DNA from: Notospermus geniculatus
Lineage: Eukaryota > Nemertea > Pilidiophora > Heteronemertea > Lineidae
Assembly: GCA_002633025.1 (NCBI GenBank)
Contig: NMRB01000471.1
Span: 53,648 to 117,647 of the forward strand
Direction of reading: 5' to 3'
DNA length: 64,000 bases
This document shows, in pieces, positions 63,001-64,000 of the stretch. The notes below the pieces were generated by a model, which was given only the letters and a program-made list of their open reading frames with translations, was not told the origin of the DNA and made no database searches. Each line of letters starts with the position of its first letter. Within the stretch, counting starts at the first letter, position 1. The position numbers were made by a program, and so were the translations under genes.

Positions 63001-63269
63001 TGGGTAAAAGGCCCTTCCACAGGATTGCTGCGGAAAATGAGAAGCCAGCAGGTCCGTTTCGTACCGTAACGACTTGGACACGAGTAGCCATTAAATTCGA
63101 TACATTATTTGATAAAACTATTCCTTGTTACCGCGATGTTCTACAAAAGTAAACACGGACTCGTTCTCTATGTTGACTATATTAATTGCGGTCGGTTTGC
63201 TTTTGATAAACAAGACTGCTTCAAATATGGTTAGTTAATGGCTTTTATTCTGCTCAATTTGGCCTGCAC

Positions 63270-63539
63270 TCATGGTGTCAGACTGAATGTGGATATTTCC
63301 TCCCGTGTAGCAATAACCTTCCAGCCAGACTCATAAGGGACTTGATAGCAGCCCGAGTCCATTGGATACCATTTTACTGAAGAGAATCTCAAATATTGAA
63401 CAGGGATTTGACTGACGTCTGAGACAATACGTGTGGAGTTGGGTAAATTGCTTGTATTACGCAAAGATGAGGTGCCATTCGGAAGCAACAATGGGGCGCA
63501 TACAAAAGGTTTGGATTCGGTATTGCTATGTAGTTGAAT
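63270..63539 (-). CDS. Candidate terminal exon, extracellular-type, unrecognised
   Basis: From an AATATAG acceptor at 63540 the frame stays open for 89 codons to TGA. It holds three N-glycosylation sequons (NGT, NTS, NST), two cysteines and a beta-rich part with PVQYLRFSSVKWYPMDSGCY, which recalls immunoglobulin-like folds without a convincing match. The phase does not fit the neighbouring candidate exon, so they may not be joined directly. Confidence 0.3.
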   Translation of the reverse strand: MQLHSNTESKPFVCAPLLLPNGTSSLRNTSNLPNSTRIVSDVSQIPVQYLRFSSVKWYPMDSGCYQVPYESGWKVIATREEISTFSLTP

Positions 63540-63577
63540 CTATATTGGCCAATCGGGGTTCTGTAAACACTATTTAC

Positions 63578-63817
63578 AGCTAAACAGGACGGCAATATTT
63601 GAAGTTATTTCGAAAATCTGATGATTTTGTTCAGCGACGTATCGTTTTGATAGACGAATGGAAATGAGCCCAATGGATGATGACATCAGGACCTGACCAA
63701 CCCTGTTATCTCTAGTGAATGGACCAGGAAAGAATAAAACATCATTAATGTATTTGTCTTTGTGGATAAGTGTCACCGTTACACTTCCATTATTTGGGCA
63801 AACACCGTCCGGGAATA
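63578..63817 (-). CDS. Candidate phase 1-1 exon, extracellular-type
   Basis: An acceptor (CATCAG) and a donor (GTAAAT) enclose 240 bases open in one frame, entering and leaving in phase 1, as domain-shuffling extracellular exons do. It begins VFPDGVCPNNGSVTVTLI and later reads QVLMSSSIGLISIRLS, distantly like the end of a CUB domain. Family unproven. Confidence 0.3.
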
Positions 63818-64000
63818 CTGATGGATGATAAATCAAGAGGATTTTATCACGTGTAGAAGGAAATTACTCGGTCATGATAGCCGTGTTATGAGCGCGTGAT
63901 GTGAGCTGGTCACATGTCACTGGACTGCTTCATTGTTAAAGAAAGACCTGAGGGAAACACACTACATGTACCATCACCCGTTGACTTGTCGTGGCGTTGT

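Larger units (their letters stand above)
55481..63269. other. No supported gene
   Basis: Open frames at 56206-56502, 57973-58272 and 58415-58690 (plus) and 62870-63091 (minus) look partly protein-like but lack recognised domains. A tandem GATCGGGGAACCTCCG pair lies at about 58350-58383. A 39-bp GTCATAGCGAGTC repeat of three units lies at about 60565-60645. Confidence 0.35.

Overview
The window is eukaryotic draft-assembly DNA from a metazoan, most likely an invertebrate. Its genes are built from many short exons joined by GT-AG introns in consistent phases, with TATA boxes, AATAAA signals, dense miniature inverted-repeat elements and minisatellites. Codanin-1 (CDAN1), NPC2 and a multi-PLAT protein are all animal families. 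The recurrent palindrome TAGGCCTA and high allelic variation would fit a marine deuterostome such as an echinoderm or hemichordate, but that is inference only.

Layout. 1-4.0 kb: a cluster of inverted-repeat elements. 4.0-11.1 kb (minus): CDAN1, reconstructed here as 19 coding exons (about 1,051 residues); the last quarter of the family's length was not found. 11.1-12.5 kb: head-to-head intergenic region occupied by a foldback element. 12.5-17.5 kb (plus): a complete 757-residue protein with PLAT repeats. 17.5-28.6 kb: minisatellite-rich DNA, a gap, NPC2 (plus, complete, four exons), then the 3' exons of a secreted LDL-receptor-class-A protein (minus).

A single N at 28629 then joins a second, nearly identical copy of 17456-28628. 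It restarts inside the last PLAT exon and runs to about 38534, after which the LDLa gene continues to 39216. Both edges cut coding exons exactly at the N, so I read this as two haplotypes laid end to end (a false duplication), not as a real tandem duplication. The same pattern recurs at the N at 46450 (44442-46058 versus 46451 to about 48074).

From 39 to 64 kb I find few well supported genes: a CRE-rich mobile element family, other foldback elements, tandem repeats, a tRNA-derived SINE-like remnant, a CCAAT-box array and some candidate extracellular-type exons near the right edge.

The genes are not an operon and show no joint pathway: CDAN1 is a regulator of the histone chaperone ASF1, NPC2 a lysosomal sterol carrier, the PLAT protein a probable membrane or protein docking factor, and the LDLa protein a probable secreted precursor. 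The most informative material is allelic: the two copies of the 10-kb block differ by whole-element insertions, by minisatellite length, and by an Asn-to-Asp change that removes an N-glycosylation sequon of NPC2.
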